DNA of 16,925 bases from Lysobacteraceae bacterium (GTDB taxonomy: Bacteria; Pseudomonadota; Gammaproteobacteria; Xanthomonadales; Xanthomonadaceae), in the NCBI GenBank assembly GCA_027483745.1, contig JAIXTZ010000269.1, positions 1 through 16,925 of the forward strand. Reading direction: 5' to 3'. The notes beneath the pieces are model-generated. The model saw nothing but the letters and a program-made list of their open reading frames with translations. It was not told where the DNA came from and did not search any database. Positions 1 to 6,689 of this stretch are shown piece after piece. Within the stretch, counting starts at the first letter, position 1, and every line of letters begins with the position of its first letter. The position numbers were made by a program, and so were the translations under genes.

Positions 1-2
1 CC

Positions 3-110
3 ACGATCGATCGCACGCAGTGGGGCTTCGACAAGTACGCCCCGGCCGTCGGCGCGGAAGTGAAGATCCGCATCGAGACCGAGTTCAACCGCGAGCTGCC
101 GGCGCAGTAA
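3..110 (+). CDS. YceI-family protein, C-terminal fragment
   Basis: This is the last 35 codons of a gene that begins outside the window, ending in TAA at 108-110. The visible peptide runs TIDRTQWGFDKYAPAVG followed by an alternating hydrophobic/charged strand (EVKIRIETEF). That matches the end of YceI-like lipocalin-fold proteins, in which a 'xRxxFGxxxY...VGxxVxIxIExE' strand closes the beta barrel. Family members are usually periplasmic and bind an isoprenoid-type ligand. The family call rests on this short tail only, so the subfamily and export signal cannot be judged. A strong terminator follows 23 bases after the stop, so this gene ends its transcription unit. Confidence 0.7.
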   Translation, partial: TIDRTQWGFDKYAPAVGAEVKIRIETEFNRELPAQ

Positions 111-133
111 GCGCCGCACAACTCGCGCGAACG

Positions 134-161
134 CGACGGGCCTTCGGGCCCGTCGTCGTTT
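134..161 (+). terminator. Rho-independent terminator after the YceI-like gene
   Basis: A perfect 9-bp stem (134-142 CGACGGGCC with 147-155 GGCCCGTCG) closes on a TTCG tetraloop (143-146). It is followed by a short T-containing tail, TCGTTT (156-161). The UUCG loop and GC-rich stem are typical of intrinsic terminators in high-GC proteobacteria, although the T tract is weak. Confidence 0.75.
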
Positions 162-167
162 CTGCGG

Positions 168-179
168 CACAATCCACGC
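168..179 (+). promoter_or_regulatory. Candidate -10 for a leaderless pirin-like mRNA
   Basis: CACAAT (168-173) matches TATAAT at 4 of 6 positions and sits exactly 6 bases (174-179) before the ATG at 180. This would place the transcription start at the start codon. No Shine-Dalgarno sequence is visible. No good -35 is seen, because the -35 position falls in the upstream terminator. The same -10/N6/start layout recurs at 5290 and 9551. Confidence 0.4.
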
Positions 180-863
180 ATGCCCATCGTCTTCCGTCCC
201 GCCGCCGAGCGCGGCCGCCTCGTCGATCCCGGCCTGTCCGGCACCGCCGCCTTCAGCCACGGCAGCGCCTTCGACCGCGACTGGCTCGGCTTCCACGCGC
301 TGCGCGTGTTGAACCGCGTCGAGCTCGCGCCCGGTGCGCGCCTGCCGGCGGCGCGGCGCGCCAACATGGAGGTGCTCACCCTCGTGCTCGCCGGCAGCTA
401 CGGCGTGCAGTCGCAGGCCGGTGATTCCGGCACGGTGGCGGCCGGCCAATGGCATCGGCTCGGCGCGGGCGCCGGCGTCGACGTCGTCGAGGCGAACCTC
501 GACGCGGCCGCCACCCTGCGCCTGCTGCAGCTCTGGGTGCAGCCCACGCACAGCAATGCCGCGCCGGCGCAGGCCGTGGCCACGTCGGGCATCGGGGGAT
601 CGCGCATCGCGGCGCCGGCCGAGGCCCTGCTGCCTTGGGGTGCCGCCGCCACGGTGCGTCGCGAATCGATCGTCCCGGGTGCGATGTTCGCCGTGCCGGC
701 GACGCGCGGTTCGGCCTGCTGGGTCGAGGTGATCGGGGGCGAACTGGCCCATCGCGGCCAGTTCCTCCGCGCCGGCGACGGGCTGGGCGTGGCCGACGAG
801 TCCGGGTTCGCGCTGGTGTCCTCGTACGGGGCCGACCTGCTGGTGGTCGAGCTGCCGGCCTGA
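180..863 (+). CDS. Pirin-family bicupin lacking the usual metal ligands
   Basis: The 227-residue product resembles the pirin/YhaK bicupin family. Segment 36-44 (LGFHALRVL) corresponds to 'MGFxPLRVxN', and 50-70 contains 'APGARLP...NMEVLTLVLAG', the family's 'APGxGFPxHPHRDMEIxTYVLxG' strand pair. GAGAGVDVVEAN (95-106) corresponds to 'xAGTGxxHSExN'. Pirins normally bind Fe or another metal through three His and one Glu in the N-terminal cupin. Here the HPHR segment reads A-R-R-A, so both His are replaced (A58 and R60), and the later His is V102; only E104 remains. A metal-dependent quercetinase-like dioxygenase activity therefore looks unlikely. The protein could be a structural or regulatory remnant. 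The length is normal for the YhaK type and there is no signal peptide, so a cytoplasmic location is expected. The gene stands alone between a terminator and the zinc-finger gene. Confidence 0.75.
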   Translation: MPIVFRPAAERGRLVDPGLSGTAAFSHGSAFDRDWLGFHALRVLNRVELAPGARLPAARRANMEVLTLVLAGSYGVQSQAGDSGTVAAGQWHRLGAGAGVDVVEANLDAAATLRLLQLWVQPTHSNAAPAQAVATSGIGGSRIAAPAEALLPWGAAATVRRESIVPGAMFAVPATRGSACWVEVIGGELAHRGQFLRAGDGLGVADESGFALVSSYGADLLVVELPA

Positions 864-890
864 GGGCGGGCGGCCGGGGCCGCGCCGGGC

Positions 891-896
891 TAGAAT
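891..896 (+). promoter_or_regulatory. Candidate -10 for the zinc finger-LPS operon
   Basis: TAGAAT matches TATAAT at 5 of 6 positions and lies 29 bases before the ATG at 926, giving a short leader if transcription starts near 903. No convincing -35 is visible upstream, where the sequence is a GC-rich weak hairpin (870-883). It is the best promoter candidate for the plus-strand run that follows. Confidence 0.45.
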
Positions 897-925
897 GCGC
901 GTCTTCGCCGTTCGAGCCCGCGCCC

Positions 926-1129
926 ATGCTCCGCACTGACGCCACCGCCCAGAAGGCCGCCAACACCGAGCGCGTCTATTCCGTGAAGCGCGCCGACCTG
1001 CCGCTCTCGTGCCCGACGCCCGAGATGAAGCTCTGGAACTCGCACCCGCGCGTCTACCTGCCGATCGAGAACGAAGGCGGCACGTCCATCTGCCCCTATT
1101 GCGGCGCCAAGTACGTCCTCGCCGACTGA
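926..1129 (+). CDS. CHCC zinc-finger protein (zf-CHCC family)
   Basis: This is a 67-residue protein of the zf-CHCC family, related to the zinc-binding end of the mitochondrial complex I subunit NDUFS6. The four expected ligands are present in order: C29 (LSCP), H40 (NSHPRVYLPI), C56 and C59 (ICPYCGAKY). The body holds the family's 'LPLSCPxP...W...HPRVYLPIE...CPYCGxxY' pattern. Length is normal for bacterial members, and the ATG at 926 gives the family's usual N terminus. The gene lies 16 bases upstream of a glycosyltransferase and probably leads that operon. In Pseudomonas a homologous small gene sits between ilvE and the waaF LPS gene cluster (recalled context), so its link to LPS genes appears conserved. 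Its molecular role in bacteria is not well defined. Confidence 0.9.
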   Translation: MLRTDATAQKAANTERVYSVKRADLPLSCPTPEMKLWNSHPRVYLPIENEGGTSICPYCGAKYVLAD

Positions 1130-1145
1130 CGCCTGGGGCCCGGCC

Positions 1146-2246
1146 TTGCGCCGCCTCACCGTCGTCCAACTGCTGCCGGCCCTGAACGCGGGCGGCGTCG
1201 AGCGCTCCACCCTCGAGATCGCATCGGCCCTCGTCGCGGCCGGGCATGCGTCGCACGTCGTTTCCGCGGGAGGCCGGCTCGTGCCCGAGCTGGAACGAGG
1301 CGGCAGCACGCACCATGCGCTGCGCATCGGCGCGAAGTCGCTGGCCACGCCGTTCACCGTTTTCGCGCTGCGCCGGCTGCTGCAGACACTCCAACCCGAC
1401 ATCGTCCACGCCCGCTCGCGGTTGCCCGCCTGGGTGGCCTTGGGTGCCCTGCGCGGCCTGTCGCCGCGGCCGCGCTTCATCACCACCGTGCACGGGCTCA
1501 ATTCGCCCGGCCGCTACAGCGGCGTGATGACCCGCGGCGAGGCGGTGATCTGCGTGTCGGAGACGGTGCGCGACTACGTCCTCACCCATTGGCCGGAAGC
1601 CTCGCTACGGCTCGTGGTGATCCCGCGCGGCGTCGATCCCGGGCAGTTCCCGCGCCGGCCCCGGCCCGACCCCGCCTCGCGTGCGGCGGTGCTCGCGGAA
1701 CTCGCGTTGCCCGACGAGACCCGCCTGCTGCTGATGCCCGGACGCGGCACGCGGCTCAAGGGCCATGCCGACGCCATCGCGCTGGTGGCCGACCTTCGCG
1801 CGCAAGGCGTGCCGGCGGCGCTGTGGCTGCTCGGCACCGACGAGCCGGGTCGCGAGGCCTACCTCGCAGAACTGCGCGCCTTGGCGGCCGCGCGCGGCGT
1901 CGACTCGGCGCTTCGGGTGTCGCCGCCGCGCAGCGACGTCGTCCGTGCCTACGCGGCCAGCGACCTCGTTCTCCAGCTCTCGCGCAAGCCCGAGGCCTTT
2001 GGGCGCACGGTGATCGAAGCCCTCTCGGTGGGCGCCCCGGTGCTCGGTTGGGCGCACGGCGGTGTCGGCGAACAGCTCGCGGCGCTGCAGCCCACGGGGG
2101 CCGTGGCCCTCGGCGACGACGCGGCCTTGGCGCAGCGCGCCGCGGCCTTGCTTTCCGAGGCACCGGCCGCGCCGGCGCGCATTCCCTACACTCTGGCGGC
2201 CATGCAGCAGGCCACCCTCGACACGTATGCACGACTCGCTGGTTGA
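1146..2246 (+). CDS. GT4-family glycosyltransferase, probably LPS core/O-chain
   Basis: A 366-residue GT-B fold glycosyltransferase of the GT4 type. The N-terminal acceptor domain opens with VVQLLPALNAGGVERSTLEI (6-25), including the glycine-rich loop of the family. The donor domain contains LLLMPGRGTRLKG (195-206), which holds the basic Arg/Lys pair that contacts the nucleotide-sugar phosphates. It also contains the E-x7-E motif (E283 and E291 in EAFGRTVIEALSVGAPVL). There is no signal peptide, and the enzyme should act at the cytoplasmic face of the inner membrane. The start is TTG at 1146: it sits directly before the first conserved strand, and no ATG or GTG precedes it in frame after the previous gene. 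The gene's 3' end overlaps waaL by 20 bases, so the two are probably co-translated. The sugar transferred cannot be read from sequence. LPS core or O-chain synthesis is inferred from the neighbours. Confidence 0.88.
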   Translation: MRRLTVVQLLPALNAGGVERSTLEIASALVAAGHASHVVSAGGRLVPELERGGSTHHALRIGAKSLATPFTVFALRRLLQTLQPDIVHARSRLPAWVALGALRGLSPRPRFITTVHGLNSPGRYSGVMTRGEAVICVSETVRDYVLTHWPEASLRLVVIPRGVDPGQFPRRPRPDPASRAAVLAELALPDETRLLLMPGRGTRLKGHADAIALVADLRAQGVPAALWLLGTDEPGREAYLAELRALAAARGVDSALRVSPPRSDVVRAYAASDLVLQLSRKPEAFGRTVIEALSVGAPVLGWAHGGVGEQLAALQPTGAVALGDDAALAQRAAALLSEAPAAPARIPYTLAAMQQATLDTYARLAG

Positions 2247-3471
2247 TCGACTCGCCCGGCTGGCGCCCTGGTGGGTGCTGCTGCAGGTCGCCTGCTGGCC
2301 GTGGCGCGGCGTTGCCGAAGCCGTGCTCTCGCTCGGGGCGCTGCTCGGCTTCGGCCTGATGTGGGCCGTGCGCTTCCGCGGCGCGCTGCGCGTGCTGAGC
2401 CACGAGGCCTGGGCGCTCACGACGATCCTCTTTTGCGGCTACTGGCTGCCTCAGCTGCTGTCGATTCCGCTCGCCCTCGATCCGACGAACACCGCCGTCG
2501 AGACGGCCAAGGACCTGCGCTACCTGCCCTTCCTCTGGCTGGCGGCGATGGCGGTCTCCACGGCGCGCGGCGCGCGGGTCGTCGGCATCGGCATCGCGGT
2601 GCTGGTCGCCGTGTGGACCCTCGACGGCCTGGTGCAGGCCGCGACCGGCCACAGCCTCGGCGGGCCGGCCGTCGCGGACCGGCTCTCCGGAATCTTCGGC
2701 GCCGACAACCTGAAACTCGGCCTCGTGCTGGCGACGCTGTCGCCCTTCGTCCTGCTGCCGGCGGCGAAGCGCGGCGTGCTGCCCTGGCTCGTCGTGGCCG
2801 GCGCGCTCGGCGTCGTGATCCTGCTGGCCGGCGCTCGAGCGGCCTGGGTCAGCTTTGGGCTCGCCCTGCTCGTCACCGGGCTGCGCCATTGGGGATGGAA
2901 GCGCACGGGTGCCGGCCTGCTCATCGGTGGCCTGCTGACCATCGTCGTCGCCAGCACCAGCGCCTTCCTCGGCCCGCGCGTCGAACGCACGCTCGAAGCC
3001 CTTCAGATGGAGGAGGAGGGCGTCGACTTCGCGCTGTCCGGCCGGCTCGTGCTGTGGCAGACCACGGCCCGGATCATCCTGGACCATCCGTTCACCGGCG
3101 TCGGCACCGACAACTTCCAGCGCGCCTACAAGGCCTACGCGGCGCCCGACGACCAGTTCGTCGAATGGGGCCGGGCCGGGGCCTTCCACGCCCACCAGAT
3201 CGTGCTCGAGGTGCTGGCGGAGACGGGCCTCGTCGGCCTGGTGCTGTGGCTCGCGGCCGTCGCGATCGCCCTGCGCGCTTGGCGCTTCGCCTCGCCCGCG
3301 GCGCGCGAACGGGCGTCGGGGCCGGCGCTCGCGCTGCTGGTCACGGTCTTCCCGCTGAACACGCACCTCGCGTTCTACTCCACCTTCTGGGGTGGCGTGA
3401 CCCTGCTGCTCGCCGCGCTGTATGCGGGCGCGCTGCTGTGCCGCGAGCCTGGCGAAACGCCCGCGGCATGA
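2227..3471 (+). CDS. waaL: O-antigen ligase-like polytopic membrane protein (WaaL/Wzy_C family)
   Basis: A 414-residue protein with about ten hydrophobic segments and one large periplasmic loop before the last helices, as in O-antigen ligase and polymerase proteins. The Wzy_C signature is clear: LAGARAAWVSF (200-210), with the Arg that is conserved in ligases, then DHPFTGVGTDNF (286-297) and FHAHQIVLEVLAETGLVGLVL (320-340). The last region carries the family's catalytic-loop His (H323, although Gln follows where Asn is usual). WaaL joins undecaprenyl-PP-linked O-antigen to lipid A-core at the periplasmic face. I chose the ATG at 2227 (MHDSLVDRLARLAPWW) because upstream in-frame codons are read through the glycosyltransferase gene. 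It overlaps that gene by 20 bases, and its stop overlaps the next ATG (ATGA). Assignment as ligase rather than Wzy polymerase is inferred from the LPS context. Confidence 0.82.
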   Translation: MHDSLVDRLARLAPWWVLLQVACWPWRGVAEAVLSLGALLGFGLMWAVRFRGALRVLSHEAWALTTILFCGYWLPQLLSIPLALDPTNTAVETAKDLRYLPFLWLAAMAVSTARGARVVGIGIAVLVAVWTLDGLVQAATGHSLGGPAVADRLSGIFGADNLKLGLVLATLSPFVLLPAAKRGVLPWLVVAGALGVVILLAGARAAWVSFGLALLVTGLRHWGWKRTGAGLLIGGLLTIVVASTSAFLGPRVERTLEALQMEEEGVDFALSGRLVLWQTTARIILDHPFTGVGTDNFQRAYKAYAAPDDQFVEWGRAGAFHAHQIVLEVLAETGLVGLVLWLAAVAIALRAWRFASPAARERASGPALALLVTVFPLNTHLAFYSTFWGGVTLLLAALYAGALLCREPGETPAA

Positions 3472-4364
3472 CGGCGCCGCGCTGTTTCGGCTGGCACGCC
3501 ATCGGCGCGGCCGCCGTCGTCCTCGCGCGGCTGCCGCAGCGGCCCACGCTCGCCCTCGGCCGCGCCCTCTCATGGGGCCTCCGCCCGCTGCTCGGCAAGC
3601 GCTGGCGGGTGGCGCGGGTGAACCTCGCGCTGTGCTTCGCCGACGAGTCCACCGAGGCACGCGCGCAGCGGCTTCGCGAGCACCAGCAGTCGCTGGCCCT
3701 GGCCCTGCTCGAGCTGCTGCGCGCCTGGTTCGCGCCCTCCGCCACGCTCGCTGGCCTCGCCGAGGTCGAGGGGCTGGAGCACCTGCGCGCCGCTGCTGCA
3801 AGAGGGCAGGGCGTGCTGCTGCTCACGGGGCACCTGATGCACACCGAGCTGGCGACGCGCTTCGTGGCCGAAGCGCTGGGCGCGCCGGTGGGCGGCGTGG
3901 TGCGGCGCTACCGCCGCCATCCCTGCCTCGAGCGCCTGCTCGATGCGGCGCGCACTCGCCGACTCGGCCCGACGGTGGGCAAGTTCGATGCCCGCGGCAT
4001 GGCCCGGCATCTGCGCAGCGGCGGCCGGCTGGTGTACTCCGCCGACCAGGATTTCCGCGAGGGCCACGCCTTCGTGCCCTTCTTCGGCGTACCGGCCGCC
4101 ACCTTCGCAGGCACGCCGCAGCTGGCGCGCGCGGGTCGCGCCGTCGTTCGCTTCCTGTCGATGGCGCGCGGTGCGGATGGCCGGTACCGCGTGCGCATCG
4201 CCGACCCGGGCCTCGATGATCGACTCGACGATCCGGCGGCCTTCGCCGCGCACTACATGGCCGTGCTGGAGGCCGCGGTGCGCGAGGCCCCGGACCAGTA
4301 CTTGTGGGTGCATCGCCGTTTCAAGACGCGCCCACCGGGCGAGGGTTCGCCCTACGCGCGGTAG
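3468..4364 (+). CDS. LpxL/HtrB-type lipid A acyltransferase (copy 1)
   Basis: A 298-residue lysophospholipid acyltransferase-superfamily protein of the LpxL/LpxM type. It has the catalytic H-x4-E dyad (H122 and E127 in GHLMHTEL), a basic YRRH block (148-151), ADQD (192-195), VPFFGVPA (203-210) and the family's closing QYLWVHRRFKTRP (277-289). These enzymes add secondary acyl chains from acyl-ACP to Kdo2-lipid A at the inner membrane. An N-terminal hydrophobic stretch (10-20) could be the membrane anchor. The ATG overlaps the waaL stop in ATGA, so translational coupling is likely. The gene's last 13 bases overlap the end of the second acyltransferase on the other strand. Acyl chain length and position specificity cannot be deduced. 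The usual N-terminal transmembrane anchor of LpxL looks short here. Confidence 0.85.
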   Translation: MTAPRCFGWHAIGAAAVVLARLPQRPTLALGRALSWGLRPLLGKRWRVARVNLALCFADESTEARAQRLREHQQSLALALLELLRAWFAPSATLAGLAEVEGLEHLRAAAARGQGVLLLTGHLMHTELATRFVAEALGAPVGGVVRRYRRHPCLERLLDAARTRRLGPTVGKFDARGMARHLRSGGRLVYSADQDFREGHAFVPFFGVPAATFAGTPQLARAGRAVVRFLSMARGADGRYRVRIADPGLDDRLDDPAAFAAHYMAVLEAAVREAPDQYLWVHRRFKTRPPGEGSPYAR

Positions 4365-5290
4365 GCGTCGCCGCGGTCGCCTTCGGGCTGGGTCTTGAAG
4401 CGCTGGTGCAGCCACAGGTATTGCGACGGCGCGCGGCGGATCATCGCCTCGAGGGCCGCCATCACCCGCGCGGTGTCCACGGTGGCGTCCTTCGACGGGA
4501 AATCGGCCAGCGGCGCCTGAACCTCCAAGTGGTAACTGCCGTCGGCGAGGCGCTCGTGGAAGAACGGGCACACCGCTGCGCCCGAGAGTCGCGCCAGCTG
4601 GTGCGTCGAGGTGAGGCTCCAGGCGGGCCGCCCGAAGAACGGCACGAACACGCTGTCACCGCGGCGGCTTTCCTGGTCGGGCGCGAACCACAGGATGCCG
4701 CCGCCCTTCAGGTGCTTCAGCGCCGGGCGCAGCTCGTCGCGCGCGAACATCGCGCAGGCGTAGCGCAACCGGCCGGCTTTCACCGCCCATTCCATCGCCG
4801 CGTCGCCATGCGGCCGGTACATGCCGGCCACCGGCACGTGCCGGCAGAGCAGGCGTGCGCAGAGCTCGAGGTGCACGAAATGCGCCGACACCAGCAGCAC
4901 GCCGCGGCCCTGCGCGCGAAGTGCCTCGAGGTGCTCGAGGCCCTCCACGGCGTATCGCGGCGAGCCCTCCGAAACGCGGCCCCACCAGGCGCGCAGGAAC
5001 TCGAACAGGCCGAGCCCGGTCTGCGCGAGGTTCTCGCGCGCCAGCGCGTGGCGTGCGGCCTCGTCCAAGGCGGGGAAGCAGAGCGCGAGGTTCGCTTCGA
5101 CCACCCGGCGGCGCGCGGGCAGGGCATGCCAGAGCAGCGGGCCGAGCGCGCGTCCCGCCCACCGCTGCAGCCGCGCGGGCGTGCGCGCCGCGCACCAGCC
5201 AAGCGCCACGCCGATCCACGTCGCCCAGTGGCGCGGATGCCAAAGGGCGAGCGTCCGGGGTGTCGGCGGGGAAGAGGCGGCATCGGTCAT
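4352..5290 (-). CDS. LpxL/HtrB-type lipid A acyltransferase (copy 2)
   Basis: A 312-residue paralogue of the neighbouring plus-strand acyltransferase. The catalytic dyad is H137/E142 (AHFVHLEL), followed by YRPH (158-161), APDQES (203-208), VPFFGRPA (216-223) and QYLWLHQRFKTQP (290-302). A hydrophobic stretch at 22-35 (WATWIGVALGWCAA) may anchor it to the membrane. Its role should be late acylation of Kdo2-lipid A. It lies divergently 38 bases from waaA, the Kdo transferase that makes its expected substrate, which supports a lipid A assignment and suggests this copy may be the main LpxL. The start ATG at 5290 is preceded by TACAAT plus 6 bases and no Shine-Dalgarno, suggesting a leaderless message. 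Its stop lies inside the coding end of copy 1. Confidence 0.88.
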   Translation of the reverse strand: MTDAASSPPTPRTLALWHPRHWATWIGVALGWCAARTPARLQRWAGRALGPLLWHALPARRRVVEANLALCFPALDEAARHALARENLAQTGLGLFEFLRAWWGRVSEGSPRYAVEGLEHLEALRAQGRGVLLVSAHFVHLELCARLLCRHVPVAGMYRPHGDAAMEWAVKAGRLRYACAMFARDELRPALKHLKGGGILWFAPDQESRRGDSVFVPFFGRPAWSLTSTHQLARLSGAAVCPFFHERLADGSYHLEVQAPLADFPSKDATVDTARVMAALEAMIRRAPSQYLWLHQRFKTQPEGDRGDAYRA

Positions 5291-5296
5291 GCGCGG

Positions 5297-5302
5297 ATTG
5301 TA
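5297..5302 (-). promoter_or_regulatory. -10 box for leaderless acyltransferase copy 2
   Basis: Read on the minus strand the sequence is TACAAT, 5 of 6 matches to TATAAT. Six bases separate it from the ATG at 5290, so transcription should begin at or next to the A of the start codon. No -35 is evident. It shares the 38-base gap with the waaA promoter candidate. Confidence 0.55.
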
Positions 5303-5312
5303 AGCGCGCCCC

Positions 5313-5321
5313 TGCTACCCT
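5313..5321 (+). promoter_or_regulatory. Candidate extended -10 for waaA
   Basis: TGCTACCCT has the TGn extension followed by a TAnnnT hexamer (5316-5321), placed 7 bases before the waaA ATG at 5329. No Shine-Dalgarno is present in this gap, so waaA may also be leaderless. The hexamer match is modest (first, second and sixth bases). Confidence 0.35.
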
Positions 5322-5328
5322 TCCGCGC

Positions 5329-6633
5329 ATGTCCTTGAGCCTTGGCCGGCGCCTGCTGCTGGCGTTCTATTCCGCCCTGCTGTGGCTGCTGGTGCCGGTC
5401 ACGCTTTACCACCTGGTGTGGCGGGGCTTGCGCCAGCGCGAGTACCTGCTGCGCTGGAGCGAGCGCTATGCGCAGCTCGACGCGCTGCCCGAGCTGCCGC
5501 CGGGCGCCCTGTGGGTGCATGCCGTCTCGGTCGGCGAGGTCAACGCCGCGATCCCCCTCGTCAATGCGCTGCGCCAGCGCCATCCCGGGCGCCCGCTGCT
5601 GATCACCACGATCACGCCCACCGGCTCGGCCCGCGTCCGGTCGCTGTGGGGCGATTCCGTGCACCACGTCTACCTGCCCTACGACCTGCACGGCATGGTG
5701 CGGCGCTTCCTCGAGCGCGTGCGCCCAGCGCTCGCCGTCGTCATCGAGACCGAACTCTGGCCGAACCTGTTCGTCGCCTGCGCGCGTGCCGACGTGCCGG
5801 TGGTGATCGCGAACGCCCGGCTGTCCGAACGCTCGCTGCGGGGCTATCGCTGGATGGGGCCGCTGATCCGGCTGGCACTCTCCGGCGTGCGGCGCGTCGC
5901 CGCGCAGTCGGAGGCCGATGCCGCGCGCTTCCGCGTGCTCGCCGGCGACGGCGCGCGCATCGAAGTGACCGGCAACCTGAAGTTCGACCAGCCGCTGCCG
6001 AAGGCCTCGCTCGACGAGGCGGTCGGCTGGCGGAAGGCCGGCGGCGGACGGCCCACCTGGGTGGCGGCGAGCACGCACGCCGACGAGGAGGGGGCGGTGC
6101 TCGAAGCGCACCTGCGCCTGCGCGAGATGCATCCCGAGGCCTTGCTGCTGTGGGCGCCGCGACATCCCGAGCGCTTCGACGCGGTGGCCAATCGCGTGCG
6201 CGGCGCGGGGCTCGACCTGCGCCGGCGCAGCGTCGAGCGCGCGCCGGACGCGCGCTGTGCCGTCTTCCTGATCGACAGCCTCGGCGAGCTGCCGGGCTTC
6301 CTCGCGGCCGGCGACGTCGCTTTCGTGGGTGGGAGCCTTTGCGACATCGGTGGCCACAACCTGCTCGAGCCCGCCGCCCTCGGCGTGCCGGTGCTGAGCG
6401 GCCCCCACACGTTCAACTTCGCCGAGATCACCGCGTTGCTGAAGGAGGTGGGTGCGCTGGAAATCGTCGCGGATGCCGCCCAGCTGGCGGCTGCCGTGCA
6501 ATGGCTGGTCGAGCACCCGGAGAAGGCGCGGGCCCGCGGCCGGGCGGGGCGGCAGCGCATCGACCGCGAGCGCGGCGCCCTGCAGCGGACCTTGGCGGTG
6601 ATCGACGACGTGGCCGGCTTTCCGTCGCCCTGA
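5329..6633 (+). CDS. waaA: 3-deoxy-D-manno-octulosonic acid (Kdo) transferase
   Basis: A 434-residue WaaA/KdtA, which transfers Kdo from CMP-Kdo to lipid IVA at the cytoplasmic face of the inner membrane. An N-terminal membrane anchor spans about 8-30 (LLLAFYSALLWLLVPVTLY). Family motifs in order are LWVHAVSVGEVNAA (61-74, with the catalytic-base Glu E70), TTITPTGS (93-100), ETELWPN (140-146), GNLKFDQ (215-221), AASTHADEE (246-254), APRHPER (276-282) and the CMP-Kdo-binding block GGHNLLEPAALGVPVLSGPH (341-360). Length agrees with the usual ~425 residues. It is divergent from an LpxL-type acyltransferase and downstream of the waaL cluster. It converges with tolC, with 56 bases between the stops. 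Whether it is mono- or bifunctional cannot be told from sequence. Confidence 0.97.
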   Translation: MSLSLGRRLLLAFYSALLWLLVPVTLYHLVWRGLRQREYLLRWSERYAQLDALPELPPGALWVHAVSVGEVNAAIPLVNALRQRHPGRPLLITTITPTGSARVRSLWGDSVHHVYLPYDLHGMVRRFLERVRPALAVVIETELWPNLFVACARADVPVVIANARLSERSLRGYRWMGPLIRLALSGVRRVAAQSEADAARFRVLAGDGARIEVTGNLKFDQPLPKASLDEAVGWRKAGGGRPTWVAASTHADEEGAVLEAHLRLREMHPEALLLWAPRHPERFDAVANRVRGAGLDLRRRSVERAPDARCAVFLIDSLGELPGFLAAGDVAFVGGSLCDIGGHNLLEPAALGVPVLSGPHTFNFAEITALLKEVGALEIVADAAQLAAAVQWLVEHPEKARARGRAGRQRIDRERGALQRTLAVIDDVAGFPSP

Positions 6634-6661
6634 AACGACGAAGGCGGCCTCGCGGCCGCCT
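6633..6661 (-). terminator. Terminator of tolC, hairpin shared with waaA
   Basis: A perfect 8-bp stem (6642-6649 AGGCGGCC with 6654-6661 GGCCGCCT) has a 4-base loop. On the minus strand it is followed by TCGTCGTTT, a T-containing tail that reaches the waaA stop codon at 6631-6633. On the plus strand no T run follows, so it is best read as the tolC terminator. It may still slow transcripts from waaA. Confidence 0.7.
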
Positions 6662-6689
6662 CCCTCGATCCCGAATCGGGCCCCGACGT

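Noticed and set aside
870..883. A GCGGC/GCCGC hairpin after the pirin-like gene.
   Set aside because: Only 5 bp, no T tract and in very GC-rich sequence; not enough to call a terminator.
2062..2226. A longer in-frame N terminus for the WaaL-like protein.
   Set aside because: The extra 55 residues are Arg/Pro/Ser-rich, overlie the glycosyltransferase coding region and lack membrane character. The ATG at 2227 begins the family-like sequence.
1756..3801. A 681-codon open frame on the minus strand opposite the glycosyltransferase and waaL genes.
   Set aside because: Arg/Ala/Pro-rich translation with no family resemblance, lying over three well-supported plus-strand genes; a GC-bias shadow.
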